The notes: generated by a model from the letters alone, not told the origin. Counted from the first letter of the stretch, positions 8,503 to 18,114 are shown. The stretch: DNA of 64,000 nucleotides from Leptolyngbya sp. SIO1E4 (GCA_010672825.2 JAAHFU020000001.1:2108001-2172000), one strand, 5' to 3'. Numbers and translations are program-made.

Positions 8503-11091
8503 ATGTTAGCAAACTGGATTTATAATGCCCGAAAAAATAATTCATTGGCTAAGCAAGCCTTAGTCAAAATTTCCTTGGGCGTCACTCTAGTCATTGTTGC
8601 ATCAACAACGCTGAGCTATTTCTACACTCTATATCTCTTAGAACGGGAAACTAAGCAAAAGCTCAGGCAATATATTCTGGAACGCTCCAAGCGGGAAGAA
8701 TCCTTATTTGACTTGGCTAAGGACAATGTTGAATTTGCTAAAAGCATTGCCCTCCAGCAGCTAACAACTCCATCAGAGCAAAATTATGCTGAGCAGTACG
8801 AGCAATTTTTTGTCCAGCATGAAGATGGGGTGACTCGCAACCGCCCAGAGTATCCCTATTATCAATATGCGGCGCTCTTTTTAGATGATGAAGTTAACGT
8901 TACCGATGATGTGAAGCGCCGGGTTGTGACTACCTTTGAACTCACGACTCATTATGGCCGGGCTTGGAATAATCGCTTTCCTAATCTTTATTTCTTGGCC
9001 CCTGAGAACTTTTCGATGGGGTACTGGCCAACATTTGATTGGCCTTCAGAAGCGACCCCAGATGTTGACGAGACAGAAGAGGAATATTTTTACCTGTCGA
9101 CCCCTGACTATAACCCAGAGCGTAAAACCGTTTGGACAGGTGTTTATATTGATCCGGTGGCTGAGCAGTGGTTAGTGTCGGTGATATCACCGATTGATAT
9201 CGATGATCAACATGTGTTGACCGTGGGCCAAGATGTTCCCCTGGATGAACTCATCTCACGCACCATCAATCAGACTCTAGAAGGAACTTACAATATCATC
9301 TTCCGTGAAGACGGTCGCTTGATTGCTCATCCTCAACTCAGAGATAGAATCATCGCAAGCGAAGGGGAACTGACGCTGATGGAAGTTGGGGATGCTAGCC
9401 TTGAAGAAATTTTCAAGCTCGCTACAAATAGCGAAGATATCCCTGTTGTTATCAATAATCAGCAAAGTCAAGAATTCCTAGGGGTGACTAAGCTTGCTGG
9501 GCCAGATTGGTATTTTGTCACCGTCTTCCCAAAATCTATTCTGGCTAAACGTGCTTCTAACTTAGCAATTTTTGTTTTACTGCTTGGAATTGGGGTATTA
9601 GTACTAGAAATTATTGTTTTGTCTTGGGTTTTACGATATGATGTGACACTGCCTTTGAAAAGACTAACTACAGCAACAGCTCAGATTGCAGCTGATAACT
9701 TTAACATTAAAGTAGATGAATCCAAAAAAAATGAGTTAGGACGATTAGCTATCTCATTTAATCAGATGACTGAAAAACTTCAGTCATCTTTTCGGGCATT
9801 AGAAGAAGCGAATTCAGATTTGGAAATTCGGGTTGAAGAGCGTACGCAAGAGCTAAAAACAGCTAAAGAATCTGCAGATACTGCTAATCGTGCTAAGAGT
9901 GAATTTCTTGCCGCAATGAGCCATGAGTTGCGCACTCCGCTCAACGCCATCCTAGGCATGTCTGAAGTGCTACAAGACCCTATGTTTGGGAAAACTAGCG
10001 AACAACAATTCAAAGCCTTAAAAACTATTGAGCGGAGTGGCTCTCATTTATTAGAACTCATTAACGATATTTTGGATGTTGCCAAAGTTGAAGCTGGCCG
10101 CATGGAACTTGATTGCACACCCATTGCGATCGCACCATTATGCCAAGCCAGTTTGGCATTTATTAAGCAACAGGCTTTGAAGAAGAACATTGAGCTTGAG
10201 GTTAAATTGCCGTTCGATCCGCCTGATTTACTCGTGGATGAACGGCGTATCCGTCAAGTCTTGATCAATCTGCTGATTAATGCAGTCAAATTTACCCCAG
10301 AGAAAGGACGCATTACCTTAGAGGTCAGCCAACCCCAAGCAATCAGCCAACCCCCAGAAGACAGCTGCCCTGACAACTTAGAGGCTGCTACTGATGTAGA
10401 GTCTCCTGCTCAGCACTCTGTTCGAATTGCCATTATTGATACCGGTATTGGCATTGCTCCAGATAGTCTCAAGAAGCTGTTCCAACCTTTTGTCCAAATT
10501 GATAGCGCGTTGAACCGTCAATATACTGGAACCGGCTTAGGACTCGCGCTCGTAAAGCGCATCGTTGAGCTCCACGGTGGGCAGGTGGAGGCCACTAGCA
10601 AGGTGGGGGTTGGCAGCTGCTTTGCTATCGATCTGCCGTGTACTGACGTTGCGTCCTCTCGCAAGGAATCCACCCCTCAACTCGAACCTGCCAACATTGA
10701 ACCTAGCCAACCCAAGGCAGCCTCCCCTGTGATCTTGCTAGCTGAGGACAACGAAGCCAATATCGCCACGTTTTCTGGCTATTTGGAAACTAAAGGCTAC
10801 TGCATCGTGGTGGCCAGAAATGGACGGGAAGCGGTTGCACTGGCTCAGTCTGAAAACCCATCTCTGATTTTGATGGATATTCAAATGCCAGAGATGGATG
10901 GTCTGGAAGCAACACAGCACATCCGTCGAGAGGCTCACTTGGCCGATGTACCCATTATTGCTTTGACTGCGTTAGCAATGCCGGGAGATCGCGATCGCTG
11001 CCTTGCGGCGGGTGCCACTGATTATCTCAGCAAGCCCGTTAAGATGAAACAATTGGTCGCAACCATACAAAAACTGTTAGCGTCTCACTGA
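8503..11091 (+). CDS. Cache-HAMP hybrid histidine kinase
   Basis: 862-residue membrane sensor kinase. Transmembrane helix 1 is at about 21-46. An extracytoplasmic double-Cache-like sensor spans about 60-345 ([10 protein letters not shown] and WYFVTVFP motifs). Helix 2 is at about 353-377, followed by HAMP 378-430, HisKA with His474 in SHELRTP, an ATPase with [19 protein letters not shown], and a C-terminal receiver with Asp792. It begins 40 bases after the NRPS-like gene and is probably co-transcribed with it. From HisKA to the receiver it is a close paralogue of the kinase ending at 3087, while the sensory halves are unrelated. This suggests two inputs into one output. The ligand is unknown; the product of the neighbouring enzyme is one speculative candidate. 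An IS630-type terminal repeat starts four bases after the stop codon. Confidence 0.93.
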   Translation: MLANWIYNARKNNSLAKQALVKISLGVTLVIVASTTLSYFYTLYLLERETKQKLRQYILERSKREESLFDLAKDNVEFAKSIALQQLTTPSEQNYAEQYEQFFVQHEDGVTRNRPEYPYYQYAALFLDDEVNVTDDVKRRVVTTFELTTHYGRAWNNRFPNLYFLAPENFSMGYWPTFDWPSEATPDVDETEEEYFYLSTPDYNPERKTVWTGVYIDPVAEQWLVSVISPIDIDDQHVLTVGQDVPLDELISRTINQTLEGTYNIIFREDGRLIAHPQLRDRIIASEGELTLMEVGDASLEEIFKLATNSEDIPVVINNQQSQEFLGVTKLAGPDWYFVTVFPKSILAKRASNLAIFVLLLGIGVLVLEIIVLSWVLRYDVTLPLKRLTTATAQIAADNFNIKVDESKKNELGRLAISFNQMTEKLQSSFRALEEANSDLEIRVEERTQELKTAKESADTANRAKSEFLAAMSHELRTPLNAILGMSEVLQDPMFGKTSEQQFKALKTIERSGSHLLELINDILDVAKVEAGRMELDCTPIAIAPLCQASLAFIKQQALKKNIELEVKLPFDPPDLLVDERRIRQVLINLLINAVKFTPEKGRITLEVSQPQAISQPPEDSCPDNLEAATDVESPAQHSVRIAIIDTGIGIAPDSLKKLFQPFVQIDSALNRQYTGTGLGLALVKRIVELHGGQVEATSKVGVGSCFAIDLPCTDVASSRKESTPQLEPANIEPSQPKAASPVILLAEDNEANIATFSGYLETKGYCIVVARNGREAVALAQSENPSLILMDIQMPEMDGLEATQHIRREAHLADVPIIALTALAMPGDRDRCLAAGATDYLSKPVKMKQLVATIQKLLASH

Positions 11092-11094
11092 AGA

Positions 11095-11108
11095 TATAGC
11101 GGTGTGCA
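11095..11108 (+). repeat. Left terminal inverted repeat of IS630 element
   Basis: TATAGCGGTGTGCA, an exact reverse complement of the right end at 12612-12625. The leading TA is probably target sequence. Confidence 0.85.
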
Positions 11109-11150
11109 AGCTGCTGCGGTACGCTCATTTGTACTGCTCTGGTACTGATA

Positions 11151-11475
11151 ATGCGTCCTCACTCGGCCGATTTACGTCAACGCATCATTACCCTTTACGA
11201 ACAAGGTGAAGGGTCCATCTGACACCTCGCCAAACGCTTTCAAGTGAGTCAGGAAAGCATTCGCTGCCTCCTTAAACAGTATCGAACCACTGGCAGCCTT
11301 GACCCGAAACCGCATGCTGGGGGACCTCAAGCAACCCTCCAAGCGACACACCATGAGGTGTTACGGGAGTTGGTGGAAGCCGACAATGATGCGACTTTGG
11401 TCCAACTGGCTCAGCGCTTAGAGGCCCAGACCGGGGTGCAAGTGAGCGGCAGTACGATCAGCCGGACCCTAAGCA
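11151..11475 (+). pseudogene. IS630-family transposase, N-terminal part with nonsense codon
   Basis: Reads from ATG 11151 (MRPHSADLRQRI...) as the helix-turn-helix half of an IS630 transposase. A TGA at 11220 replaces the residue after EGSI. The same frame continues with HLAKRFQVSQESIR to the conserved GSTISRTL, where it is cut by the IS982 sequence starting near 11476. It cannot give an active protein without readthrough. Confidence 0.85.
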
Positions 11476-11551
11476 AACGTGAGTACGGGATAAGAAATGA
11501 AGGGGCTGAGTAAGCTGAGAATATCCAAAACTATTCAGCCACGCCCCTCCC

Positions 11552-11983
11552 ATGACCAGTTTAGAAGAGCTTTTCTGCCACATCGATGATTTCTGCCAAG
11601 CCTTTGAACCCCAGTGGCAAGCCAAGCTGCTTGGCCATGGATTGCAGCGGCGGAAGCGTGCTCGCTCCCTGAGCCTCAGTGAAATCATGACGATTCTGGT
11701 GAGCTTTCATCAACAGTCCTATCGCAACTTCAAGCACTTCTATCAGAAACATGTCTGTCGCTATTGGGCGGCGGCATTTCCCCAACTTCCTAGCTATCAA
11801 CACTTTGTCGATTGGATACCGTCTACTTTGATACCCTTGTGTGTCTATCTCAAACACGGCTTTGGCGACTGCAGTGGCATCAGCTTTATCGATGCGACCG
11901 CCCTGAAAGTCTGTCATAACCGGCGCATCAACCAGCATCGCGTGTTTGATGAATTGGCCGCACGGGGCAAGACCTCGGTCGGA
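11552..11983 (+). pseudogene. IS982-family transposase, N-terminal fragment
   Basis: Begins MTSLEELFCHIDDFCQAF and contains the IS982-type segments RSLSLSEIMTIL, GISFIDATALKVCHNRR and ARGKTSVG. A full IS982 transposase is roughly twice as long; here the region after GKTSVG is missing and the frame runs into IS630 sequence (LSITRKKK), stopping at 12020-12022. The left end of the insert is probably near 11476 (AACGTGAGTACGGG). No right end is present, so the element was deleted internally after insertion. Confidence 0.82.
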
Positions 11984-12605
11984 CTGAGCATCACGCGAAA
12001 AAAGAAGTCTCAAAGCCAGTGAAGTTTATAGCCAGGCGAAACAGCAGCAACGCCGCGATTATTGGCAAAGCATTCGGGATATCGCGGCCGAAGATTTGGT
12101 GTTTCTCGATGAAACGGGCGTCAACTTGGCGATGGTGTTGCTTTACGCACGTGCGCCGCGAGGCCAACGAGCCTATGCCCAGCAACCGAAAGGTCGAGGT
12201 AAGAATCTTTCCATTATTGGTGCAATGAGTCTTAAGGCCGGATTCCTAGAGGGCCTGAGCTTCACGGGCGGCACTCCCGGCGATGTCTTTCTGTGGTTTA
12301 TCGAAACGCTTCTGTCGCCAGTCTTGTGGCGCGGAGCGGTCGTGGTGATGGACAACTTACCGGCCCATAAAGTTGATGGGGTGCGTCAGGCGATTGAAGC
12401 GGTGGGCGCACGACTCCTTTATCTGTCCCCCTATTCACCGGATTTCAATCCTATCGAAAATCTCTGGGCGAAATTGAAGGGGCATTTGAGAGCGGTTGAG
12501 GCGCGCACCCCAGAGGTATTGCATGAAGCGATCTCTCAGGGACTCACTCTGATCACCCTCCAGGATGTACGCCACTGGTTCACCCACTGTTGCTACTGTG
12601 CTTGA
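11984..12605 (+). pseudogene. IS630-family transposase, C-terminal catalytic part
   Basis: Resumes the transposase with LSITRKKK, then, after a frame change at an A6G run (11998-12004), continues with SLKASEVYSQAK. It holds the DDE-type catalytic core: VFLDETGVNLAM, VVMDNLPAHK and the DFNPIENLWAKLK block. It ends in TGA 12603-12605, just inside the right terminal repeat. The catalytic residues are intact, but the N-terminal DNA-binding half is separated from them. Confidence 0.85.
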
Positions 12606-12611
12606 TTGATC

Positions 12612-12625
12612 TGCACACCGCTATA
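12612..12625 (-). repeat. Right terminal inverted repeat of IS630 element
   Basis: TGCACACCGCTATA, an exact reverse complement of 11095-11108. A diverged copy of the last 29 bases of this element occurs at 34240-34268. Confidence 0.85.
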
Positions 12626-12690
12626 GCAGCTTGCATTCGGATAAATCATACCCTATCCCCTATTACGCCTCTCACAAGAGGAGTGTTAGC

Positions 12691-13080
12691 TCAGGGGCTG
12701 CTCATTCTCCCTTTGATTGACAGGTAAAGAGAAGCAGGCAGCCAGAATAGCAAATTTAAAGTTAAGCGTGAAAGAATCGCGACCCAACTAAGGTCAGGAT
12801 TCTGGAAGACAGAATATATCGAAAAAATACACGAGATAATACCTATCACACCAATGATTCGGAGTGTAATGGGATGACTTCTAGGAAAGAAACAAGCGAT
12901 CGCAAAAACTCCGCACAACCCCACTAATACTGCTGTCACCAGGATAAAATCTAGCGGGTTTTCAGGAGGCCTCGTTGCGAATGTTTCTGAAGCCTGCATT
13001 AAGAGAGAAACCCCAGCTAAGATAGACAGTATTCCAAGGGCAATCCATCCTTTTCTTCGCATCACAACTTTCTCATTCAA
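12691..13080 (-). CDS. Small membrane protein, unknown function
   Basis: 129 residues with about four hydrophobic segments (near 10-28, 43-64, 72-92 and 97-120) and few charged residues apart from the basic N-terminus (MRRKGW). No family recognised. ATG 13080 is taken as start, though Met7 (MRRKGW) is possible. It lies 41 bases downstream of another small membrane protein on the same strand, so the two probably share a transcript. Confidence 0.6.
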   Translation of the reverse strand: MNEKVVMRRKGWIALGILSILAGVSLLMQASETFATRPPENPLDFILVTAVLVGLCGVFAIACFFPRSHPITLRIIGVIGIISCIFSIYSVFQNPDLSWVAILSRLTLNLLFWLPASLYLSIKGRMSSP

Positions 13081-13121
13081 TGTAAACGCGATCGCATCCT
13101 GATATCTCTTCCAATAAAATT

Positions 13122-13544
13122 TTATTGGCCAGATAAAACTGCCAATAACTCAAGTATAGACAATAGAAAGCTGACAATAATGATCACGCTGACCCAGGTC
13201 AGTGCCTGATTAAACTTGACAAAATCAGACAGTAGAGTTCTCAGTTTTACGTCATCAATGTTTTGCGATCTTTTCGCAAGTTCAATGATTGGCTTCGAAC
13301 TGTTGTGAGCTTTGGAATAGAATATGCCGATGTCAGGCTTTCTACGAACTTCTTCATATATTCTCGGATGATTTTTTTTAAGATAAGATATTATTTGGTT
13401 TCGCCGTTTGAGATAAATACTATTAATGCCCATAATGGCAACCATGAAAAATGCTACTAGAAAGATACAGCCCAAAGGAATGGTCGTTTCTCCAATCTGA
13501 ATTTGCTCTTTAAAGAACGAAAGAGGAGTTGAATTATCCATCAA
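13122..13544 (-). CDS. Two-helix membrane protein, unknown function
   Basis: 140 residues: an N-terminal helix at about 22-42, a basic cytosolic loop with LKKNHPRIYEEVRRKP, and a C-terminal helix at about 113-137. The layout of helix, loop beginning near xP.IYE, and terminal helix recalls UspB-type proteins, but the likeness is weak and no function is assigned. It is first of a likely pair with the gene at 12691-13080. Confidence 0.6.
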   Translation of the reverse strand: MMDNSTPLSFFKEQIQIGETTIPLGCIFLVAFFMVAIMGINSIYLKRRNQIISYLKKNHPRIYEEVRRKPDIGIFYSKAHNSSKPIIELAKRSQNIDDVKLRTLLSDFVKFNQALTWVSVIIIVSFLLSILELLAVLSGQ

Positions 13545-14206
13545 TAAGAGTTATCCAGAATTTATTTATCCAAAACTATCAATTTCAGCTACCCATCACC
13601 AATATACTCCCGATGGCTGGTATATATGAATATTGTTGCTGGCTATGCACGGCTACAGTTTCAAACTTGCCGTACGACATCATGCTAAAACGCTCCTACG
13701 ATTTCTAGAATATATCTCAACCGCTCAACAACTACTCTATGACTAGCGCTTGATTCGCTTACCCTTGTTTAGGTTTATCATGGTGGCCGCGACATTGAAA
13801 AATAAGTATTTCTTCCTGAAAGGCTCTCTACTTTTTGAGGTGTCAGGACACCAATGCCTTGGGGCTAAAGGTTTCAGTGAATAGTTCCAATGGTCTTCGC
13901 AGTCAATAATCTTTTGATGAAAGGTTTTCAGTCATTGCACGGCATGTAGTCGATCTCAACTCACACAGCGTCAAATTACCTTGGAGAAGTCTAACTCCAG
14001 ACACTATTAACATCAACGTTGCTCGAATGTTGATTGGCGTAGGGTTATTTGAATTTGTGGAGACTATAAATTTAAAAAAATATGGTAGGGCATAAATATC
14101 ATCTTTCTAAAGAGATTATGTAATTTTTTCAGGATTAAGAAATAAAAGTTTGGGCGTTGAAAGGCTTCAATGTTTCCTGTATATGTCAGATTTAGAGTCT
14201 TTTGAG
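13545..14206. other. Gene-free AT-rich stretch
   Basis: All frames are broken by stops and no RNA gene was recognised. There is a small inverted repeat TTGAA-AGGC-TTCAA near 14157-14170. The composition is more AT-rich than its flanks from about 14040 to 14160. Confidence 0.55.
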
Positions 14207-14232
14207 CCGTCAAAGCCTGCAGGCTTTGACGG
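14207..14232. terminator. Perfect 26-base palindrome with T-run
   Basis: CCGTCAAAGCCTG at 14207-14219 is followed directly by its exact reverse complement (14220-14232). On the plus strand AATTTTTA follows, as in a weak intrinsic terminator. No recognised gene ends just upstream, so it may close an unannotated transcript from the gene-free stretch or isolate the EF-hand gene downstream. Confidence 0.5.
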
Positions 14233-14372
14233 AATTTTTATGGGATTCAGAGTGTTGAATGATTGCTAGTAGTTCGATTTTAATTTCCTTTTAATCAGAA
14301 TCTCACTGCACGCTTATGGCTTTATTAGTGCTCTCTCAGAGGTAGAAGTCATTCTAGAAACAGTTAAGAGAT

Positions 14373-14404
14373 GAATTAAGACGAAAGCCTTAATTCGAGG
14401 GAGG
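14373..14404 (+). promoter_or_regulatory. 5' leader hairpin and strong ribosome binding site of EF-hand gene
   Basis: GAATTAAG (14373-14380) and CTTAATTC (14389-14396) form an 8-bp stem. GAGGGAGG (14397-14404) follows directly and makes a strong Shine-Dalgarno site five bases before ATG 14410. Pairing could influence access to the ribosome site. The arrangement also supports the short gene as real. Confidence 0.5.
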
Positions 14405-14409
14405 TTCAC

Positions 14410-14583
14410 ATGCAACGCTTTTTCTTTTCTGGCTTCGCTGTTTTCTTAGTCGCTACAGCTGCTTTGCCTGCTGCAGCCGCCAGACAAACAAGTTTGACAG
14501 ATTCGACTGCTGATTTAAATGGAGATGGCTTTGTGTCATTAACTGAATTGAAAAACTACAACCGCGACGCACGCCAAAGCTAA
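14410..14583 (+). CDS. Secreted 57-residue single EF-hand protein
   Basis: A short gene below common length cut-offs. Residues 1-24 form a signal peptide: basic start MQR, a hydrophobic core and an AAAA cleavage zone. The mature part is about 33 residues and contains one complete EF-hand loop, D35-L-N37-G-D39-G-F41-V-S43-L-T-E46, with every calcium-ligand position filled, followed by LKNYN. It has a strong ribosome binding site (GAGGGAGG) and its own terminator 25 bases after the stop. It should be exported and bind calcium, possibly as a dimer since EF-hands usually pair. No named family recognised. Confidence 0.8.
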   Translation: MQRFFFSGFAVFLVATAALPAAAARQTSLTDSTADLNGDGFVSLTELKNYNRDARQS

Positions 14584-14607
14584 TAACAGTGCTCCTCATG
14601 AGATGAT

Positions 14608-14637
14608 GCCCCTGCCAGTATTGGTGGGGGCTTTTTT
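14608..14637 (+). terminator. Intrinsic terminator of the EF-hand gene
   Basis: GCCCCTGCCA (14608-14617), loop GTAT, TGGTGGGGGC (14622-14631), then six T. The ten-pair stem includes two G-T wobbles. It starts 24 bases after the EF-hand stop codon. Confidence 0.85.
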
Positions 14638-15454
14638 ATGGTGGCGTGTACTGCTTTCCCCTGAAAAAGGAAGATTAATCGCTACCTGGAAAATGACCAT
14701 ACTGTGGAGATTAGTGCACGATTTCTCTGGAAATTGCTCTCGAATAGAGTCTGAGGATGAATTGCAGATATTTTTCGTAGTGGATATCAGGGAGGGTAAT
14801 CCTGACAACTCGACCTTGTTATTCATGCATGGTCTTTTATGCTAACGACTGGTGTAGCAGGGACTGCTGCACGCTAGTAATCATTGGGTGATTTTCTAGG
14901 AAGCGTATGACGACTGCTCCTCCTCTTCACGATCGCCCCTGACCTCCTGTTAGCTTTGGCCTGCCCTGGATAGGTGAAACGATCAATTTCTTGTTTGACC
15001 CCCAATTTGCCCATAAACGCAGGCTCGATACGGAATGAAGGGGGTGGCAGCGTGACTCCTACGGCAATACACCTAGAAACTGCTGCCCAATCAAGACTTA
15101 AATTTGAATCCTGTGCCCCCTTTGCGACTCTGTTCTGGTTTAGTCGTGAAGTTGGATCAACGCTGAGCAGGCATTAAAAACTAAGGGTTGGCAGTTGAAA
15201 AAACGGCAATCCGCTTGATTAGCAGTGTTGGCCGTTGCGCCGCACGCATGAAACCAACGGTATTTGTAAAGTGGTGGTATCCATGCGGTATCAATACAGC
15301 GGTAGTGCTGACAGCTGATGGTTGCTGAGTATAGCTGCTACTGCCTAATTGGCTAGATCGGGAACACTATACTAAGAGCACCGAACTCTCTAGATGCCCA
15401 TCCTTCGAGGCAGTTTTGGGGGAGGGGTGTGGTGATTTCATCGAGCATCCTGGT
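14638..15454. other. Gene-free stretch
   Basis: No open frame here has coding character or a recognisable product. It contains CCTAGAAACTGCTGC near 15069, a 15-mer also present in the repeat-rich gap at about 34132. The promoter of the AAA ATPase gene must lie at the right end. Confidence 0.5.
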
Positions 15455-17386
15455 ATGGCTATGAACGACTTTTTCAAAGGCTTTGAACAACTCCTAGAAC
15501 TCGCGAAAACCCTGGAGGAAAAGGCAGAGAACGGAGAATTAAAAACGGATATTCGTGTTCATAGTCGTAGCTTTAGCAACATTCCGCGCCAGGGCAATAT
15601 TCCCAAGGATATTGGGGTTTCGCGGATTTGCACCCCCGGTTCTGATGAGGATGCTGGCGATGATGGCATCAGTGAAGAGGTCATCATTACCCCACCGCCT
15701 GCCAATACTCCAGGAGAGCCCAGAGAGGCGGCTACCAATGACTCATCCAGGTCAACGGCTAACAGTGCGTCTCAGGCTGCACAGGCAAGTTCTGCCCTTC
15801 CTTCCTTGCAAGATGTCGGTGGACTGGCACCCGTGATTCAGGAGCTGCGAGAAGTGGTAGAAATTCCTTTAAAGCGGCCTGAACTGTTGGCGCAGCTAGG
15901 TTTAGAGCCGCCAAAAGGCGTCTTATTAGTGGGGCCGCCAGGCACAGGCAAAACCCTAACGGCTAGATCGCTGGCTGAAGCTTTGGGCGTTAGCTACATT
16001 GCAATCGTCGGGCCTGAGGTCATGGGTAAATATTATGGTGAGGCAGAAGGGCGGCTCCGCAAAGTGTTCGAGAAAGCTGCGAAGTCGGCTCCTTGTCTGA
16101 TCTTCATTGACGAGATTGACAGCCTTGCCCCCGATCGCAGCCAGGTTGAAGGAGAAGTAGAGAAACGTCTGGTGGCTCAGCTGCTGAGCTTGATGGATGG
16201 CTTTGCGAAAACTCAGGGTGTGATTGTGTTAGGGGCAACAAATCGTCCTGATCATTTAGATCCCGCGCTGCGGCGCCCTGGACGGTTTGATCGCGAAGTC
16301 CAGTTTCGAGTACCGGATCGGGCTGGGCGATTAGAAATTTTGCAGATTCAAACTCGCCAGATGCCCCTGGATGAGTCGGTGAGTTTAGGGGTGATCGCTG
16401 ATTTAGCTGTCGGCATGGTCGGCGCAGATCTCAAAGCACTGTGTCAAAAAGCAGCTTACTTAGCCCTGCGGCGGCAGGTCCCTTCCCTCAATGATCCAAT
16501 TCCTGAAAATTTACAGGTCTCCCAGGCCGATTTTGATGCTGCTCTGAAGGCCGTGAATCCTTCGGTGTTGCGAGCCGTAGAGGTAGAGTCACCGCAAGTT
16601 GATTGGGAAGCTATTGGTGGTCTAGAAGACGCCAAACGCACGCTGCAAGAATCTGTAGAGGGGGCACTCCTGTCCCCAGAGCTGTATCAGCAAACAGGCG
16701 CTACAGCCCCTCGAGGTATTCTTCTGTGGGGGCCACCAGGCACTGGAAAAACCCTACTGGCCAAAGCCCTTGCAGCCCAAGCTCACGCCAATTTCATCGC
16801 CGTTAACGGCCCAGAATTGCTCAGCCGTTGGGTGGGGGCTGCTGAACAGGCCGTTCGAGAACTGTTTGCTAAGGCGAGACAGGCAGCTCCCTGTGTGGTG
16901 TTTATTGATGAGATTGATACGCTGGTTCCCGTGAGGGGGCAGTTCCAGGGTGATTCAGGGGTGAGCGATCGCGTGGTGGGTCAGCTCCTCACTGAACTCG
17001 ATGGTCTGCGGACATGTACGGACGTTCTGCTGGTGGGGGCAACGAACCGTCGCAGTGCCCTTGATCCAGCGCTGCTCAGGGCAGGACGCCTGGATTTGCA
17101 AATTGAGGTTGGCTTGCCGAATGCAGCCAGTCGGCTCAAGATTCTGCATGTCCATAACCAAGCGCGCCCCTTGGCCAACGTTGATTTAGAGGCCCTTGCC
17201 CAGCAGACCGACGGTTGGAATGGTGCAGATCTGGCGCTCCTCAGCAACCAAGCTGCCTTAGAAGCCGTGCAGGAATACCGGGCCTCAGGTGCTGCAGACC
17301 CCACACAAATCCGCATTCAGCCACAGCATTTTCAGAGTGCCTTTGAGGTATTGCAACGCCAAAAACAGATGACTTCTGAGGGCTAG
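15455..17386 (+). CDS. Cdc48-like double AAA ATPase
   Basis: Protein with two AAA modules, predicted to use ATP to unfold or remodel protein complexes in the cytosol. An acidic, Ser/Thr/Pro-rich N-terminal part of about 120 residues precedes the first module. Each module has Walker A GPPGTGKT and Walker B (LIFIDEID, VVFIDEID). The first also shows the ATNRPDHLDPALRRPGRFDR sensor/arginine-finger region; the second has ATNRRSALDPALLRAGRLD. ATG 15455 (MAMNDFFKGF) is preferred over the upstream TTG at 15416; Met 15461 is also possible. The N-terminal part lacks a recognisable Cdc48 N domain, so adaptor use probably differs from the eukaryotic enzyme. It stands alone, convergent with the GNAT gene. 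Confidence 0.9.
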   Translation: MAMNDFFKGFEQLLELAKTLEEKAENGELKTDIRVHSRSFSNIPRQGNIPKDIGVSRICTPGSDEDAGDDGISEEVIITPPPANTPGEPREAATNDSSRSTANSASQAAQASSALPSLQDVGGLAPVIQELREVVEIPLKRPELLAQLGLEPPKGVLLVGPPGTGKTLTARSLAEALGVSYIAIVGPEVMGKYYGEAEGRLRKVFEKAAKSAPCLIFIDEIDSLAPDRSQVEGEVEKRLVAQLLSLMDGFAKTQGVIVLGATNRPDHLDPALRRPGRFDREVQFRVPDRAGRLEILQIQTRQMPLDESVSLGVIADLAVGMVGADLKALCQKAAYLALRRQVPSLNDPIPENLQVSQADFDAALKAVNPSVLRAVEVESPQVDWEAIGGLEDAKRTLQESVEGALLSPELYQQTGATAPRGILLWGPPGTGKTLLAKALAAQAHANFIAVNGPELLSRWVGAAEQAVRELFAKARQAAPCVVFIDEIDTLVPVRGQFQGDSGVSDRVVGQLLTELDGLRTCTDVLLVGATNRRSALDPALLRAGRLDLQIEVGLPNAASRLKILHVHNQARPLANVDLEALAQQTDGWNGADLALLSNQAALEAVQEYRASGAADPTQIRIQPQHFQSAFEVLQRQKQMTSEG

Positions 17387-17439
17387 GAGCGGCCCTCCTG
17401 GGCAAGGCAGCGCCTAGGAAGATTTTTGAGGCCAGCCGA

Positions 17440-18114
17440 TTAACTGGGTAACGTCTGCGATGGCATTGAGTGCAGTCGGCTAGAGGCAGCGCGGGGGGAT
17501 AACTCTTTTTTTAGCAGTAAGCGTTGTGGCTGAGCATTTAAGAGAGACAGGACAGTTGTCTCAGCCTGCTGCACCTGATACCCCATATGGTGATAGAGCT
17601 GACGAGCAGACTTATTGTTGGCCATGACATGGAGATACAGTTCTCGGAATCCCCAATCCAGGGCTTGTTGCTCAGAGGCGGCTAGTAGCCGACGGGCCAC
17701 CCCTCGTCGCCGACAGTCTTGCCGCACGGCTAAGTTTGAAAGATACACTTGCTGAGGTTGGTGAAAGGTCAAGACTCCATACCGGCGACAGGAAATTTCA
17801 ACGGTCCCCACCACCTGGTCAAGATGATTCGCTGCATCAGGGGCGATCGCAGCTAGACAGCGATAGTGCTGCTGCGTTGTTTGGAGCCGTTGTTTCAAAT
17901 CTTCATAGATGCCGAACCGCAAAATGGGATAGACCCAGCGTCGCCATCCCAGTGGAGGATAGAAACTACTCGTGAGTACCTCCGCCAGCTGTTGGAGGTC
18001 TTTAACCTTGGCAGACCGAATGTTGCAAAAAATAGAGCTGGAATAAGCAGATGAGGACACTGAAAACCTGATCGTGGAAGTGACCATGATGCCCGTGACC
18101 AATAGGGTGGGCAC
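17440..18114 (-). CDS. GNAT family N-acetyltransferase
   Basis: 224 residues from a GTG at 18114; ATG 18087 (residue 10) is an equally good start, since the acetyltransferase fold begins near residue 31 (IRSAKVKDLQQLAEVL). The acetyl-CoA loop is QDCRRRGVARRLL, preceded by VYLSNLAV and followed by LYLHVMANNKSARQLYHHMGY, as usual for GNAT enzymes. The substrate is unknown. The C-terminal 35 residues are basic and Ser-rich and probably disordered. It is convergent with the AAA ATPase gene. Confidence 0.88.
   Translation of the reverse strand: MPTLLVTGIMVTSTIRFSVSSSAYSSSIFCNIRSAKVKDLQQLAEVLTSSFYPPLGWRRWVYPILRFGIYEDLKQRLQTTQQHYRCLAAIAPDAANHLDQVVGTVEISCRRYGVLTFHQPQQVYLSNLAVRQDCRRRGVARRLLAASEQQALDWGFRELYLHVMANNKSARQLYHHMGYQVQQAETTVLSLLNAQPQRLLLKKELSPRAASSRLHSMPSQTLPS

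Larger units (their letters stand above)
11095..12625 (+). mobile_element. Decayed IS630-family element, interrupted by an IS982 fragment
   Basis: The ends are perfect 14-base inverted repeats, TATAGCGGTGTGCA (11095-11108) and its complement (12612-12625). They include the TA dinucleotides expected from the TA target duplication of IS630/Tc1 elements. The transposase is dead: it has an in-frame TGA at 11220, an IS982-type piece inserted after codons for ISRTL, and a frame change at 12003-12006. The element sits directly after the stop of the second kinase. GCAGCTTGC just outside the right end (12626-12634) complements GCAAGCTGC inside the left end (11106-11114), hinting at a rearranged or nested insertion. 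Confidence 0.88.

Noticed and set aside
11998-12004. A6G run as a programmed -1 frameshift site in the IS630 transposase
   Set aside because: The continuation is in the +1 frame, not -1, and the gene is already broken by a stop codon and an insertion.
11561-12013. Long minus-strand open frame
   Set aside because: Mirror of the IS982 transposase fragment; the plus strand has clear family motifs.
1-12625. Cyclic-di-GMP synthase or phosphodiesterase beside the PilZ-containing enzyme
   Set aside because: No GGDEF, EAL or HD-GYP motif was found in any neighbouring gene, so local second-messenger supply is not supported.
14974-15177. 67-codon plus-strand frame
   Set aside because: No ribosome site, no recognisable domain and a random-looking composition in a gene-poor stretch.
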